A DNA stretch of 64,000 bases, taken from Prochlorococcus sp. AG-347-I21. Lineage in GTDB: Bacteria; Cyanobacteriota; Cyanobacteriia; PCC-6307; Cyanobiaceae. The notes under the pieces were generated by a model that did not search any database, was not told where the DNA came from, and was given only the letters and a program-made list of their open reading frames with translations. This document shows positions 36,311 to 46,057 of this stretch, piece after piece (the stretch's first letter is position 1; each line of letters opens with the position of its first letter). Made by a program: the position numbers and the translations under genes. The stretch covers positions 20,085-84,084 of the forward strand of contig QCBP01000007.1 in assembly GCA_003279055.1 (NCBI GenBank), read 5' to 3'.

Positions 36311-36341
36311 AAAAAACCCTATCTTTAGATAGGGTTTTTTT
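36311..36341. terminator. Bidirectional terminator between maf and psbC
   Basis: AAAAAACCCTATC-TTTA-GATAGGGTTTTTTT is a symmetric stem with A and T tracts on either side, serving the convergent maf (plus) and psbD-psbC (minus) transcripts. Confidence 0.92.
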
Positions 36342-36355
36342 ATTTGAATTAGAAA

Positions 36356-37740
36356 TTAATCTAAATCTGGCATTTCTAGAGCTGGTTCACTCTTTCTGTC
36401 GATTCCTTTTTCGAAACCAGCAGCGGCTGCTCTAGCACGTCCAGCATGCCAAAGGTGACCGATGAATGTAAACCATCCTAGGAAGAATTGGGCTGCAGCT
36501 AGCCATTGTCTTAGATTAACAAAGTTAACAGCATTAGGCTCTGTAATAATTCCACCAACAGAGTTGATAGAAGCATTAGGAGCATGAGTCATGTATTCAG
36601 CAGCTCTTCTAACCTGCCAAGGCTGAATATCATTTTGGATTTTCTCAAGGCTCAATCCGTTAGGTCCTCTTAAAGGCTCTAACCATGGACCTCTGAAATC
36701 CCAAAATCTCATTGTTTCACCACCAAATATAATTTCACCAGTAGGAGATCTCATGAGATACTTACCTAGACCTGTTGGTCCCATTGTTGAACCTACGTTA
36801 GCTCCAATTCTTTGGTCTCTCACGAGGAAAGTAAAGCTTTGAGCCTGCGAAGCTTCAGCATTTGTTGGACCATAAAACTCTGAAGGGTAAGCAGTATTGT
36901 TAAACCAGATGAATGTTGAAGCAATAAAACTTGCTACACAAATTCCACCAAGTGCATAACTTAATAGACCTTCACCATTCCAGATGAAAGCTCTTCTTGC
37001 CCATCCAAAAGGTTTAGTGAAGATATGGAATATTCCTCCAATAATTGCAGTAATACCCACGTAAACATGTCCACCCACAATATCTTCAATGGAGTTAACA
37101 CCGATTATTGAACCAGCCCCCCCCCCCAAGGAGATCTAAATAGATAACCAAGAATAACTCTTGGATCTAAAGTTGGGTTAACAAGTCTGACTTCACCACC
37201 ACCAGGTGCCCATGTGTCATATGCACCACCAATAAAACACCAGTTTACTGACCATGCTAATGCACCTACACCTAAAACAATCAAATGATATCCAAGAATG
37301 TTTGTCATTTGATTTTTATCTCTCCAATCGGTGGAGAAAAATGGGAAATCTTCTTCAAGTTTTTCTGGACCTGCTAATGAATGGTAAATACCACCAAAAC
37401 CAAGAACAGCGGAAGCTATTAAGTGAACCACGCCTGCTTGGAAGAAAGGCATGATATCAGTAACTTCACCACCTGGGCCTATTCCGTAGCCAAACATTGC
37501 AACGTGAGGCATACAAATTAAACCTTGCTCCCACATTGGTTTATCAAAAGTAAAATGATTAACCTCAAAGAGCATCATTGCTCCTGCCCAAAAGACTATT
37601 AGTCCAGAGTGAGCAATGTGAGCTCCTAATAAACGACCAGATAAATTGATTAATCTAGCATTACCTACATACCAGGCATAACCAGTTTCCTCAATACTTT
37701 GGTTTGGAGCTCTTAATAAATTATTAAAGGGCGTTTCCAC
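36356..37740 (-). CDS. psbC: Photosystem II CP43 (PsbC), reading frame broken at an 11-base C tract
   Basis: CP43 is the inner antenna of photosystem II and supplies ligands to the Mn cluster. The start is GTG at 37740, overlapping psbD by 17 bp. The N-terminal part (VETPFNN to [14 protein letters not shown]) and the C-terminal part ([17 protein letters not shown] to EMPDLD, with the Mn-ligand motif [14 protein letters not shown]) are both intact but lie in different frames, joined at C11 (37117-37127). Removing two bases gives [12 protein letters not shown], which aligns gaplessly with the family, and a 460-residue protein of normal length. This is therefore most likely a base-count error or very recent frameshift. 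Confidence 0.95.
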
Positions 37741-38800
37741 GTGGAAGAACCTCCTCAGGGAATACAAAGTTTTCGTGTGGTTGATCCACAGAAGACATCC
37801 ATGCTCGCATACCTTCGTTCAAAAGTATATTTTTTGTATAGAAAGTTTCAAATTCTGGATCTTCTGCTGCACGGATTTCTTGGCTTACGAAATCATAAGC
37901 TCTCAAGTTTAGTGCTAAGCCGACAATACCAATTGAAGATGTCCACATACCCATAACAGGTACAAATAACATCAAGAAATGTAAGAAACGCTTGTTTGAG
38001 AAAGCAATACCGAAGATTTGACTCCAGAATCTATTCGCTGTAATCATTGAATAAGTTTCTTCTTCTTGTGTTGGGTCAAAAGCTCTAAATGTTGAACTTT
38101 GAACCTTACCATCTGTATAAATACTTGTATCTTCGTACAAAGTGTTTTGTACTGTAGCTCCATGGATAGCGCAAAGTAGAGCACCACCAAGAATTCCAGC
38201 AACTCCCATCATGTGGAATGGGTTTAAAGTAATATTATGAAAACCTTGGATGAACAGAATGTAACGGAAGATTGCTGCAACACCGAATGAAGGTGCGAAG
38301 AACCAACTATGCTGTCCTAAAGGATAAATAAGGAAAATACTTGTGAATACTGCAATAACTGCTGAGAAAGCTAATGCATTGTATGGTCTAATTCCAACAA
38401 GGCCAGCAATTTCAAACTGACGAAGCATAAAACCAATTAGGCCAAATACTCCATGTAATGCAACGAAGTTCCAAAGCCCACCAAGTTGTAGCCATCTTAC
38501 GAAACTACCTTGGGCTTCAGGACCCCATAAAAATAGAAGACTGTGTCCCATGGCATCACCAGGGGTGCTTACAGCTGCTGTTAAAAAGTTACAACCTTCA
38601 AGGTATGAGCTTGCAACTCCGTGTGTGTACCAAGAGGTAACAAAAGTTGTTCCGACGAACCAACCACCTATAGCAAGATATGCACAAGGAAGTAGGAGTA
38701 GTCCGGACCAACCAATAAATACAAAGCGGTCGCGCTTCAACCAATCATCAAGGACATCAAACCATCCTCTTTGTGGGGCGCTCCCAACTGCGATCGTCAT
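37724..38800 (-). CDS. psbD: Photosystem II D2 protein
   Basis: A 358-residue five-helix reaction-centre protein. Family segments include [80 protein letters not shown] and the C-terminal [16 protein letters not shown]. The tyrosine D region and histidine ligands of D2 are preserved. It is cotranscribed with psbC, with a 17 bp overlap. The upstream 180 bp to ycf4 on the opposite strand should hold both promoters. Confidence 0.98.
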   Translation of the reverse strand: MTIAVGSAPQRGWFDVLDDWLKRDRFVFIGWSGLLLLPCAYLAIGGWFVGTTFVTSWYTHGVASSYLEGCNFLTAAVSTPGDAMGHSLLFLWGPEAQGSFVRWLQLGGLWNFVALHGVFGLIGFMLRQFEIAGLVGIRPYNALAFSAVIAVFTSIFLIYPLGQHSWFFAPSFGVAAIFRYILFIQGFHNITLNPFHMMGVAGILGGALLCAIHGATVQNTLYEDTSIYTDGKVQSSTFRAFDPTQEEETYSMITANRFWSQIFGIAFSNKRFLHFLMLFVPVMGMWTSSIGIVGLALNLRAYDFVSQEIRAAEDPEFETFYTKNILLNEGMRAWMSSVDQPHENFVFPEEVLPRGNAL

Positions 38801-38983
38801 GAGAAATCGTTTTTTAGCTTCGGGATACGCAGTGACTGTAACAAAGATTGAGAGTAATGTGGGGAAATATTTGTATATCTGAAATGCCTTGTAAAGCTTT
38901 CCTGACTTTTTTATTAAAAATTAGGTAAGAATACTCCCTTAGTTTGTTAAATTATCTGAATTAGGCTCTAAAAAAAGATAAAA

Positions 38984-39541
38984 ATGAATTCAGACCTTAC
39001 GTCTTTCGATAAAATCGAACAAAAAATTGGTGGATCAAGAAAAATTTCAAATTATATTATTGGAGGAATGTTAACGATAGGAGGTATTGGTTTCCTTTTG
39101 GCCTCTATATCTAGCTATACAGGAAGGGATTTATTACCTTTAGGAAATCCCTCAACATTATTGTTTATCCCTCAAGGAATAATAATGGGAGCATACGGAG
39201 TGATAGCCAATTTATTAAATTTTTACTTGTGGTATTTGGTTTACATAAATTTTGGTTCCGGAAGTAACTATTTTGATAAATCATCAAAATCTGTAGAAAT
39301 AAAAAGAAAAGGCTTGTTTAAGGATGTTGAAGTTAAATTGAATTTTGATGAAATTAAATCTGTAAAGTTGGATATAAGTGAGGGATTTAATCCTAGGAGA
39401 AGAATAGCTTTAGTATTAAAAGGTAGAAAAAAACCTCTCCCTTTGAGCGGTGCAGGTGAGCTTAAACCACTGCTTCAAGTTGAAGAAGAGGGAGCTCGTC
39501 TGGCTAAATTTTTGGGTGTTAATTTGGAGGGCTTAAAATAA
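38984..39541 (+). CDS. ycf4: Photosystem I assembly protein Ycf4
   Basis: A 185-residue thylakoid protein that helps assemble photosystem I. It has two N-terminal transmembrane helices (about 22-45 and 62-88, with IIGGMLTIGGIGFLLASISS and YTGRDLLPLGNPSTLLFIPQ between them) and a soluble C-terminal domain including KGLFKDVEVKLNFDEIKSVK and the ending FLGVNLEGLK. It is divergent from psbD and followed directly by a cyclophilin gene. Confidence 0.95.
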   Translation: MNSDLTSFDKIEQKIGGSRKISNYIIGGMLTIGGIGFLLASISSYTGRDLLPLGNPSTLLFIPQGIIMGAYGVIANLLNFYLWYLVYINFGSGSNYFDKSSKSVEIKRKGLFKDVEVKLNFDEIKSVKLDISEGFNPRRRIALVLKGRKKPLPLSGAGELKPLLQVEEEGARLAKFLGVNLEGLK

Positions 39542-39582
39542 AAAAAATTTTTTCTATAAGAACATTATCTTTTATACAGATT

Positions 39583-40194
39583 TTGTTTTTGTTTCAAAGT
39601 TGTAGTTACAAAAATAAGGTTGATTCAAATTATTATTGCCAACAACTTAAATTCAGTTGTATTCAGAGCAATAAAATAGTAAATTTCAAAACTACAAAAG
39701 GTGATTTTGAGGTTAAATTATTTGGTAAAGATAACCCAGTTACAGTATCAAACTTTCTTGAAAATATAAATAATGGCATTTATGTAAATCAAAAATTTTA
39801 TAAAATATTAAATTTTCCCCAAATAAGTTTTATATATGGAGGTATTAATCCAGAAAATAATTTTTATATTCAACGAAATCAAATGCTGCATAAGAGAAGT
39901 TCATCAATACCTTTAGAAATAAAATTTCAAGATGAAATTAAACCAAGATATAACTATCAAATAAAAAATCCTAATGACACTGAAAATTTAGTTAATACTT
40001 TTGAGAGTGGTTCAATCGCTATGGTTAAGAGTGGAAAGAATAAGTCTTCATCTACTGAATTTTTTTTTGTAACTAGTAAGATCCCAGAACTGGATGGAAG
40101 ATATTCAATTTTTGGAAAGATTATTAATGGATTAGATGTACTAAAAAAAATCAACAAAGAGGACTATATCAAGACAGTCCAAATATCTAATTAA
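39583..40194 (+). CDS. Cyclophilin-type peptidyl-prolyl isomerase, probable lipoprotein
   Basis: A 203-residue frame from the first TTG, containing a cyclophilin domain ([60 protein letters not shown] and [19 protein letters not shown]). The active-site residues [18 protein letters not shown] are recognisable. The frame is open further upstream to the ycf4 stop, encoding [20 protein letters not shown] then QSC, which looks like a lipoprotein signal with lipobox LFQSC, yet no ATG/GTG precedes it. The annotated TTG therefore probably truncates the signal. Confidence 0.82.
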   Translation: MFLFQSCSYKNKVDSNYYCQQLKFSCIQSNKIVNFKTTKGDFEVKLFGKDNPVTVSNFLENINNGIYVNQKFYKILNFPQISFIYGGINPENNFYIQRNQMLHKRSSSIPLEIKFQDEIKPRYNYQIKNPNDTENLVNTFESGSIAMVKSGKNKSSSTEFFFVTSKIPELDGRYSIFGKIINGLDVLKKINKEDYIKTVQISN

Positions 40195-40715
40195 ATTTCT
40201 AGAGAATATTTGTTTATTTTCAACATTTCTGTATTAACTCCTGAAGAGCGTTTAAGTGCAACCTTACCAGTTCTTGCTATTTCAAGAATGCCATAGGGCT
40301 CGAGTAATTTCTCTAAAGCAACTAACTTCCCAGGATCTCCAACAACTTCAAGAGTTAAGGCTATATCTGAAACGTCTACAACTTTTGCACGGAATATTTG
40401 CACTATGTCTAAAATATTACTTCTTGTGTCTTCTTTTGATGAGACTTTTAGTAACATCAATTCTCTCTCAACAGCTGCGAGATTGGTAAAATCAATAACT
40501 CCCAGAACATTAAATAACTTATTCAGTTGCTTAGTCATTTGTTGAAGGGTTTCATCGTCACCTTCTACAACCATTGTTAATCTTGAAATCCCTTTGGATT
40601 CTGCAGGACCTACTGCAAGGCTATCTATGTTGAATCCCCTTCTGGCAAAGAGACCTGAGATTCTACTCAAAGCTCCAGATTCGTCTTCTACTAAAACCGA
40701 TAGTGTATGTTTCAT
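40191..40715 (-). CDS. ilvH: Acetolactate synthase small (regulatory) subunit
   Basis: A 174-residue regulatory subunit for branched-chain amino acid synthesis, which stimulates IlvB and confers valine feedback. The N-terminal ACT domain reads [20 protein letters not shown] and [14 protein letters not shown]; the C-terminal domain includes [20 protein letters not shown] and [18 protein letters not shown]. The catalytic subunit is not in the window. It lies 3 bp from the alpha/beta hydrolase gene upstream, and its stop overlaps the convergent cyclophilin gene by 4 bp. Confidence 0.96.
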   Translation of the reverse strand: MKHTLSVLVEDESGALSRISGLFARRGFNIDSLAVGPAESKGISRLTMVVEGDDETLQQMTKQLNKLFNVLGVIDFTNLAAVERELMLLKVSSKEDTRSNILDIVQIFRAKVVDVSDIALTLEVVGDPGKLVALEKLLEPYGILEIARTGKVALKRSSGVNTEMLKINKYSLEI

Positions 40716-40718
40716 ATT

Positions 40719-41663
40719 TTAAAAGTTTTTTAAATCTTTAATCCACTCATAAGAGATACTATTGAATTCTGAAGGATCTTCATCATGGATACAATGCCCT
40801 GAATTGGATACTATTTTTAATTTTACCCATCTATGGAAATTTGCAATCTTTTTACCAAGAAACAAAGGTATGAAATTATCTTTTTCTCCCCAAATCAATA
40901 AAAAAGGAACTTTTTTTGTGGCACTAAGTTTTCTTAAAAGGTAAGAGGCTTGAAATTTTTCATCTCTTGAAGACATTCCAATACACATTGCTCTTAATGA
41001 TCTAGCTGCAGTTCTCCTTAAAACCGGTTTTGTTACTATTTCTATAAGTTCTCGATCAATATTATCTTTTTTGAAATAGGCAGAATTTAGACCTAGTCTT
41101 ATTACCCCTAGTTTGGTTATGAAAAATAAAATTATCTCTAGGGGTAAAAATATAAAAAATATTTTGGTGAAATTATCTTTGAATTTTTTAAATGAATGTT
41201 TATTTGTGATATTCTTTTTGTTTTCTTGAATTTGATCTGGTAAAGGCGAAGCAATAACTGTTGCAATTTGGTCTTCTAATGTAACAGCACATGTTAAAGC
41301 CACTAATGATCCAAGGGAATTTCCAATAAGAATGACTTTCTCAGAATTCTTTGGTCTTATGACCTCTGCAATAAAGTCTTTCACTTGATTGCACCAAATC
41401 TCATTATTTAATTTTCCAATTTGTCTTATGCCAGGTTGATCTGAATCCCCAAATCCTATTAAATCTAAAGAATAAGAGGCGCAATTCCTTTGTGAAAAAT
41501 ATTCTAAATTGCTTCTCCAATGTTTTCTACTGGCACCAAAACCATGGAGAAATATAATTGGAATTTCATTATCTTCGCCAGAAACACTCCAACAAATTTT
41601 AAAGCCATTCCAATTCCAGTAATTTGGAAAGTTTATATTTCCTTTTATATATTTACTTTTCAT
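40719..41663 (-). CDS. Alpha/beta hydrolase
   Basis: A 314-residue alpha/beta-hydrolase fold protein. The oxyanion region is PIIFLHGFGASRKHWRSNLE, the nucleophile elbow is LIGNSLGSLVALTCA (GNSLG), the acid is probably in LLIWGEKDNFIPLFLGK, and the catalytic His in NSGHCIHDEDP. Relatives in cyanobacteria and plastids include pheophytinase-like hydrolases, but the lid here (KTLGVIRLGLNSAYFKK region) does not settle substrate. It is 3 bp upstream of ilvH. Confidence 0.85.
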   Translation of the reverse strand: MKSKYIKGNINFPNYWNWNGFKICWSVSGEDNEIPIIFLHGFGASRKHWRSNLEYFSQRNCASYSLDLIGFGDSDQPGIRQIGKLNNEIWCNQVKDFIAEVIRPKNSEKVILIGNSLGSLVALTCAVTLEDQIATVIASPLPDQIQENKKNITNKHSFKKFKDNFTKIFFIFLPLEIILFFITKLGVIRLGLNSAYFKKDNIDRELIEIVTKPVLRRTAARSLRAMCIGMSSRDEKFQASYLLRKLSATKKVPFLLIWGEKDNFIPLFLGKKIANFHRWVKLKIVSNSGHCIHDEDPSEFNSISYEWIKDLKNF

Positions 41664-41756
41664 ATATTCAAAATTTTCAAGATATTTGCATTATCTACTT
41701 TTTTGACAAATAAATGTATATTGAATGTAAATTATAATAATAAATAAATTTTTTCT

Positions 41757-41855
41757 ATGGCTAAAGAAATTTTTAGTATTGCTGCAGTTTTTTGGATACT
41801 GATACCAATAGGATTGGTTGGTGGAGCATTATTATTGAAATTTCAGGGAGATTGA
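41757..41855 (+). CDS. petM: Cytochrome b6f complex subunit VII (PetM)
   Basis: A 32-residue single-helix protein, [20 protein letters not shown] followed by [12 protein letters not shown], which matches PetM in length, the [15 protein letters not shown] helix and C-terminal KFQGD. It is a peripheral small subunit of the b6f dimer in thylakoids. Confidence 0.95.
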
Positions 41856-41912
41856 TTCTCACGAATACATAACAAATTGAGTTATGGTCTACAAGTTAAG
41901 CAAATCTTAAAT

Positions 41913-42875
41913 ATGAAGATTCTTTTAATAGGAGCAACAGGGACACTTGGTAGGCAAATAGCAAAGCAAGCTATAGAAGATGGACACGAGGTAAGATGTT
42001 TTGTTAGAAACCCAAGAAAAGCTTCTTTTCTTCAAGAATGGGGTTGTGAGCTTACAAAAGGTAATTTGTTAAATTCTTCGGATATTGAATATGCAATGCA
42101 AGATATTGAAGTTGTTATTGATGCTGCTACCAGTAAACCAGATGATCCTAAAAGTATTTATGAAATAGACTGGGATGGAAAACTTAACTTATTCAATGCT
42201 TGCGAATCTTTAAACGTAAAAAGGGTAATATTCCTTTCTATCCTCCTAACGGAAAAGTTTAGAAATGTACCATTAATGGACATTAAATATTGTACTGAAA
42301 AACTTCTTGAGAAATCTGATCTAGATTATACAATCTTCAAATGTGCAGCTTTTATGCAAGGAGTTATAAGTCAATTTGCTATTCCAATTTTAGATAGTCA
42401 AGCAGTATGGATTAGTGGAACTCCAACTAAAATTGCCTACATGAATACTCAAGATATGGCAAAAGTTATTGTCTCAGCAGTTAACAATCCAAAAACTCAT
42501 AGAACATCATTGCCATTGGTTGGTCCCAAAGCATGGGATGCAAACGAAGTTATATCCCTATGTGAAAAATTTAGCGAGAAGAAGGCCAAAATTTTTAGAG
42601 TTTCTCCTTTTCTAATTAGTCTCACTCAGAAAGTAGTTTCTTTTTTCCAAGACTCTTTAAATGTTGCTGAAAGATTGGCTTTCGCTGAAGTAACAAGTAG
42701 TGGAGAGTCATTGGATTCTGACATGAGCGAAACATATGAAATATTGGATCTAAAAAAGCAAGATATGACGACTCTAGAAAGTTATATCAAAGAGTACTAT
42801 CAACAAATACTCAAGAGATTAAGGGAAATGGAAGCTGATCTAAATATTGAAGAAAAAAAAAGATTACCTTTTTAA
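41913..42875 (+). CDS. ycf39: Ycf39/HCF244-type SDR family protein
   Basis: A 320-residue atypical short-chain dehydrogenase. I start at ATG 41913 because MKILLIGATGTLGRQIAKQA places the NAD(P)-binding GATGTLG loop at the usual N-terminal position; an in-frame TTG at 41877 would add 12 residues. Further features are RNPRKASFLQEWGCELTKGN and the late SSGESLDSDMSETYEILDL. Ycf39 works with Hlip proteins and chlorophyll synthase to load chlorophyll during D1 assembly. Its place near psbD, ycf4 and petM agrees with photosystem biogenesis. Confidence 0.92.
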   Translation: MKILLIGATGTLGRQIAKQAIEDGHEVRCFVRNPRKASFLQEWGCELTKGNLLNSSDIEYAMQDIEVVIDAATSKPDDPKSIYEIDWDGKLNLFNACESLNVKRVIFLSILLTEKFRNVPLMDIKYCTEKLLEKSDLDYTIFKCAAFMQGVISQFAIPILDSQAVWISGTPTKIAYMNTQDMAKVIVSAVNNPKTHRTSLPLVGPKAWDANEVISLCEKFSEKKAKIFRVSPFLISLTQKVVSFFQDSLNVAERLAFAEVTSSGESLDSDMSETYEILDLKKQDMTTLESYIKEYYQQILKRLREMEADLNIEEKKRLPF

Positions 42876-42928
42876 TGTTGCAACTATAGACTAATGTAGT
42901 ATATTTGTACTACATATAAATTAAGATT

Positions 42929-43141
42929 ATGTCTATCTCTAGATCAAAAAATTTTGAACGAAAATTAGATAATTTTGCAAAAGAAGCAAAAAATGAATTG
43001 AATAACGTTTGTGGATCTTCATTATGGGAAAGTCTTGGCTTTGTTTTTTTTGATCAATTAGAAGATTCTGACAAAATCGCGAAAGCAAATTTTTACTATG
43101 GTCAACTTCAAATAATTAACGAAATTAAATTCTCAATTTAA
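42929..43141 (+). CDS. Small soluble protein, unknown function
   Basis: A 70-residue protein starting MSISRSKNFERKLDNFAKEA with a helical, charged first half and the conserved-looking stretch CGSSLWESLGFVFFDQLED. There is no signal peptide. It lies between ycf39 and infA on the same strand with 53 and 101 bp gaps. I do not recognise a family. Confidence 0.6.
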   Translation: MSISRSKNFERKLDNFAKEAKNELNNVCGSSLWESLGFVFFDQLEDSDKIAKANFYYGQLQIINEIKFSI

Positions 43142-43242
43142 TTTTAATGCCAAATTTTTAAGTAAGTTATTTGTCCTAAATCAATTTAGGCCAATCTTTT
43201 TCTGATACTATAGATTTAGTAAGAAAACTAACTGAATAATTA

Positions 43243-43509
43243 ATGATTGAAACTTCAGGTGTAATAGAAAAAGAGCAGGGAAATGGGTTTTATTTGGTTA
43301 CCTTAGAGCAACCTGAAGGACATCAATGTTTATGCAGAGCTGCAGGTAAATTAACTAAATTTAGAATTAAATTATTAGCTGGAGACAAAGTATTAGTTGA
43401 GATAAGTCCTTATGATCTGTCTCGAGGGCGGATAACTTATCGAGAGAGAAATGCTGGTGGTGCCAAGCCTACTACTAATAAAAATAATCCTAAGAGGAAT
43501 AATAAGTGA
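43243..43509 (+). CDS. infA: Translation initiation factor IF-1
   Basis: An 88-residue OB-fold factor. The core (MIETSGVIEKEQGNGFYLVT, CRAAGKLTKFRIKLLAGDKV, EISPYDLSRGRITYRERNAG) matches the bacterial IF-1 of about 72 residues with an extra C-terminal tail rich in K, N and P. Cyanobacteria often carry a canonical and a variant IF-1; the sequence differs from the standard AMPN/KIRM pattern (KFRIKLLAGDKV for KMRKNxIRILxGD), so this may be the variant copy. Confidence 0.88.
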   Translation: MIETSGVIEKEQGNGFYLVTLEQPEGHQCLCRAAGKLTKFRIKLLAGDKVLVEISPYDLSRGRITYRERNAGGAKPTTNKNNPKRNNK

Positions 43510-43516
43510 AGTAGCT

Positions 43517-44893
43517 CTAGATAATATTTTTTATCGCTTCTTTAAACTCACTTCTTTGTTTAACACCTTGCCATTGTTTTTTTAGTAATTTTTCTTTAAA
43601 AAGTTGAACAGTAGGCGTTCCATTAATACCGGCTTGCTTCGCAATATCTTGATCTTTATCAATATCTATTTCAACTCCCAAAACTGCACCATCAAGTTCT
43701 TTGATTACCCTTTTTAACTGGGGTTTCAAAACATGACATGGTCCGCAGCTTGGGGAACTAAAAATTACTAAGATAGGTTTTTTACTCTCATGATAAAGTT
43801 TCCTTAATGCATAACTGCCTTTTTGCCATTCAGAGTTTGAATTGAAAGTATCTTCATTAACTTCTTCTTCATTAAAATCTGATGAATTAAGTTTTTTTTC
43901 TGGTTCAGGAGTTTCTCTGACTATAGTTTTTGCTAAGTTTTTCTCGGCTAACCATCTTTCGGTAGCTAATGCTGCCATGCATCCAGTTCCTGCAGCGGTA
44001 ACACCTTGTCTCCACTCAGAATCAACAACATCACCTGCTGCAAAAATGCCTTCAATAGATGTTTCTGGTCTTCCTGATTTGCAAGCAATATATCCTTTAT
44101 TATCTAAATCAATTTTGTTACCTAAGAATTTCGTATTTGGTGTGTGCCCTATCGCGTAAAAAAGACCCTTTATACTGATTTCTCCTTTACCTTCTTGAGA
44201 GTTAATAGTTTCTATTTTCTCAAGCCATTCAGAACCATCAGCTTTATTAACTTTTGTGTTCCAATGAATTTCTATCTTTGGATTAGCTTTTACTCTATCA
44301 ACCATAGCTGCGCTAGCCCTTAATTTTTCTGATCTAACAATCAAATGGACTTTGCTTCCATACTTTGTAAGGTATGCTGCTTCTTCACATGCAGAGTCCC
44401 CTCCTCCTATAACAGCTAATTCTTCATCTCTAAATTGTGGGGTCGCTCCGTCACATATTGCACAAGCACTTATCCCTTTACTCCAGAATTTATCTTCATT
44501 AATTACGCCTAATCTATTGGCACTTGCTCCAGTTGCAATAATAATTGAGTTCGCTTTTATATTTCCTTCTAAAGTTTTTAATTCAAAGGGATGTGAATCA
44601 GTATTTATTGAAACTACATCACTTTCGTATAAATTAGTGCCCCATCTTTCGGCTTGAGCTTTCATTAGATCCATTAATTCAGGACCAAGTACACCATCTG
44701 GAAAACCTGGATAATTTTCAACAAATGTTGTAGTCATTAATTGGCCACCAGGAATTCCACCTGAATTAAATCCTGTAACGAGCAATGGTTGAAGATTTGC
44801 TCGTGCGGCATATATTGCAGCGGTGTAACCGGCAGGCCCCGAACCTATAATTACAACATTTTCTACGTTTGAAATCTTCTCTTTATTTTCCAT
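43517..44893 (-). CDS. trxB: NADPH-thioredoxin reductase/thioredoxin fusion (NTRC)
   Basis: A 458-residue fusion protein. The FAD and NADPH domains (GSGPAGYTAAIYAARANLQP, GGGDSACEEAAYL, AGDVVDSEWRQ) carry the redox CAIC pair at C144/C147. A low-complexity acidic linker (about 330-355) joins a C-terminal thioredoxin domain with CGPC at C383/C386. NTRC uses NADPH to reduce 2-Cys peroxiredoxins and photosynthetic targets, especially in dim light or dark. Single-polypeptide fusion is the plastid and cyanobacterial form. Confidence 0.96.
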   Translation of the reverse strand: MENKEKISNVENVVIIGSGPAGYTAAIYAARANLQPLLVTGFNSGGIPGGQLMTTTFVENYPGFPDGVLGPELMDLMKAQAERWGTNLYESDVVSINTDSHPFELKTLEGNIKANSIIIATGASANRLGVINEDKFWSKGISACAICDGATPQFRDEELAVIGGGDSACEEAAYLTKYGSKVHLIVRSEKLRASAAMVDRVKANPKIEIHWNTKVNKADGSEWLEKIETINSQEGKGEISIKGLFYAIGHTPNTKFLGNKIDLDNKGYIACKSGRPETSIEGIFAAGDVVDSEWRQGVTAAGTGCMAALATERWLAEKNLAKTIVRETPEPEKKLNSSDFNEEEVNEDTFNSNSEWQKGSYALRKLYHESKKPILVIFSSPSCGPCHVLKPQLKRVIKELDGAVLGVEIDIDKDQDIAKQAGINGTPTVQLFKEKLLKKQWQGVKQRSEFKEAIKNII

Positions 44894-44972
44894 TTAATTG
44901 CTAAATTCACTATTAATAATAATGAACAAACCCAAATAATGTAGGGCGGATTTCACTCGATAGATTTATTAC

Positions 44973-45230
44973 TCAGTCGTTGACTTTTTGGTCTAATAAC
45001 TTTTTTAATTCCTTTGGGAAGTTTAAAACAGAATCTTTTAAATTTTCGTTCTTTTCTCCAATATGTAATATCCACTCTCTAAATTCTTCTGCGATTGCAT
45101 AACTGTCTTCATACCTTTCTAAAGTATCCATTGCAGAAATTCTATTGGTTGCCCAACAGGTCGCTATGTCGATCCTTTTTCTAATGAAATTGTCCATTGA
45201 AAGATTAAAGTTGTATATAGATAAACACAT
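44973..45230 (-). CDS. Small soluble protein, unknown function
   Basis: An 85-residue frame whose conserved-looking part starts MDNFIRKRIDIATCWATNRI at the internal ATG (45197); that start gives a 74-residue protein and neither start has a clear Shine-Dalgarno. The sequence is predicted helical (DTLERYEDSYAIAEEFREWI) with a basic C-terminus. No family recognised. Confidence 0.55.
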   Translation of the reverse strand: MCLSIYNFNLSMDNFIRKRIDIATCWATNRISAMDTLERYEDSYAIAEEFREWILHIGEKNENLKDSVLNFPKELKKLLDQKVND

Positions 45231-45351
45231 CAGAGAACCTATGTATTGTCTAATAAGTTACAACTTTGTACTTCCAAACAATAATTTAATCTTTAATTTA
45301 TATTTGGGCCAGTTTTTGGGTGAATTATAAAGAAAATATAAAGAAATTGAG

Positions 45352-45930
45352 TTAGACTGCCTCGCTGTGATTTGCAAGTAGCCTTTCAACTTCCTCAAAA
45401 CCCTCTTTAGCTGAATTTATTGCAAGTTCCTCGCTAACTTTTTCTTCTGATATTAATTTTGCGGATATTTTCTTTAAAAGAGTTTCTTTCTTTTCTCTTA
45501 GTGAACTAACAATTTCTTCTTCAATGATAGATTTTATTGCTTTAGAAATTATTTTTTTATCATTTGCTTCCTCGAATGTGCCCTGAACTAATTCTTGAAT
45601 AAATAATCGATGAACCTCACTACTCCTTAGAAAGCTTTCTGTGGCATTAATAATTCCTTCAACAAGAGCTTCATCAGGTTCAGAATCATTTTCTGCCAGC
45701 TTAAATTCCCAATCTAGATGTCTTCTTTGCCAGCCTGCTGAGTGGAGACTGGGCATGACTGTCTGTGAATAAGTATCAACTGACATTTCATAAATTCTCT
45801 CTGCTAATTTCTCGCACCAGTCTTTACCATGCTTTTCTAGATTTTTCTGCATAGCCTGCCTTGGAACAGCATGTCCACCATGATGACTGTGACAAACTCC
45901 ATCAGGACATTCGATTGCTTTTATACTCAT
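45352..45930 (-). CDS. Unknown protein with Cys/His-rich N-terminus, divergent from pntA
   Basis: A 192-residue protein. The N-terminal ECPDGVCHSHHGGHAVPRQA packs two cysteines and four histidines into fifteen residues, a possible metal site. The middle is mixed, and the C-terminal half (about 110-190) is helical and charged with SSLREKKETLLKKISAKLIS. No signal peptide. It shares a 127 bp promoter region with the transhydrogenase operon, which is the only hint of role. I cannot assign a family. Confidence 0.65.
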   Translation of the reverse strand: MSIKAIECPDGVCHSHHGGHAVPRQAMQKNLEKHGKDWCEKLAERIYEMSVDTYSQTVMPSLHSAGWQRRHLDWEFKLAENDSEPDEALVEGIINATESFLRSSEVHRLFIQELVQGTFEEANDKKIISKAIKSIIEEEIVSSLREKKETLLKKISAKLISEEKVSEELAINSAKEGFEEVERLLANHSEAV

Positions 45931-46057
45931 TTGATTATTTAGTACCTATATATTCTAGATAGCTATTTTTTATAGAAAAGAAAATATATTTTTAACAAAA
46001 ATCCAAGACTTTTGACTTTCTTCAATTTATATTTAGTATGTTAAAAAAATAAATAAA

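Noticed and set aside
36356..37129. Two separate psbC-derived genes, one being an IsiA-like short form
   Set aside because: Both halves are collinear parts of a single CP43 joined at a homopolymer, and deleting two bases restores the exact family length.
41877..41912. TTG start 12 codons upstream for ycf39
   Set aside because: The NAD(P)-binding loop belongs close to the N-terminus in this family, and ATG 41913 provides that.
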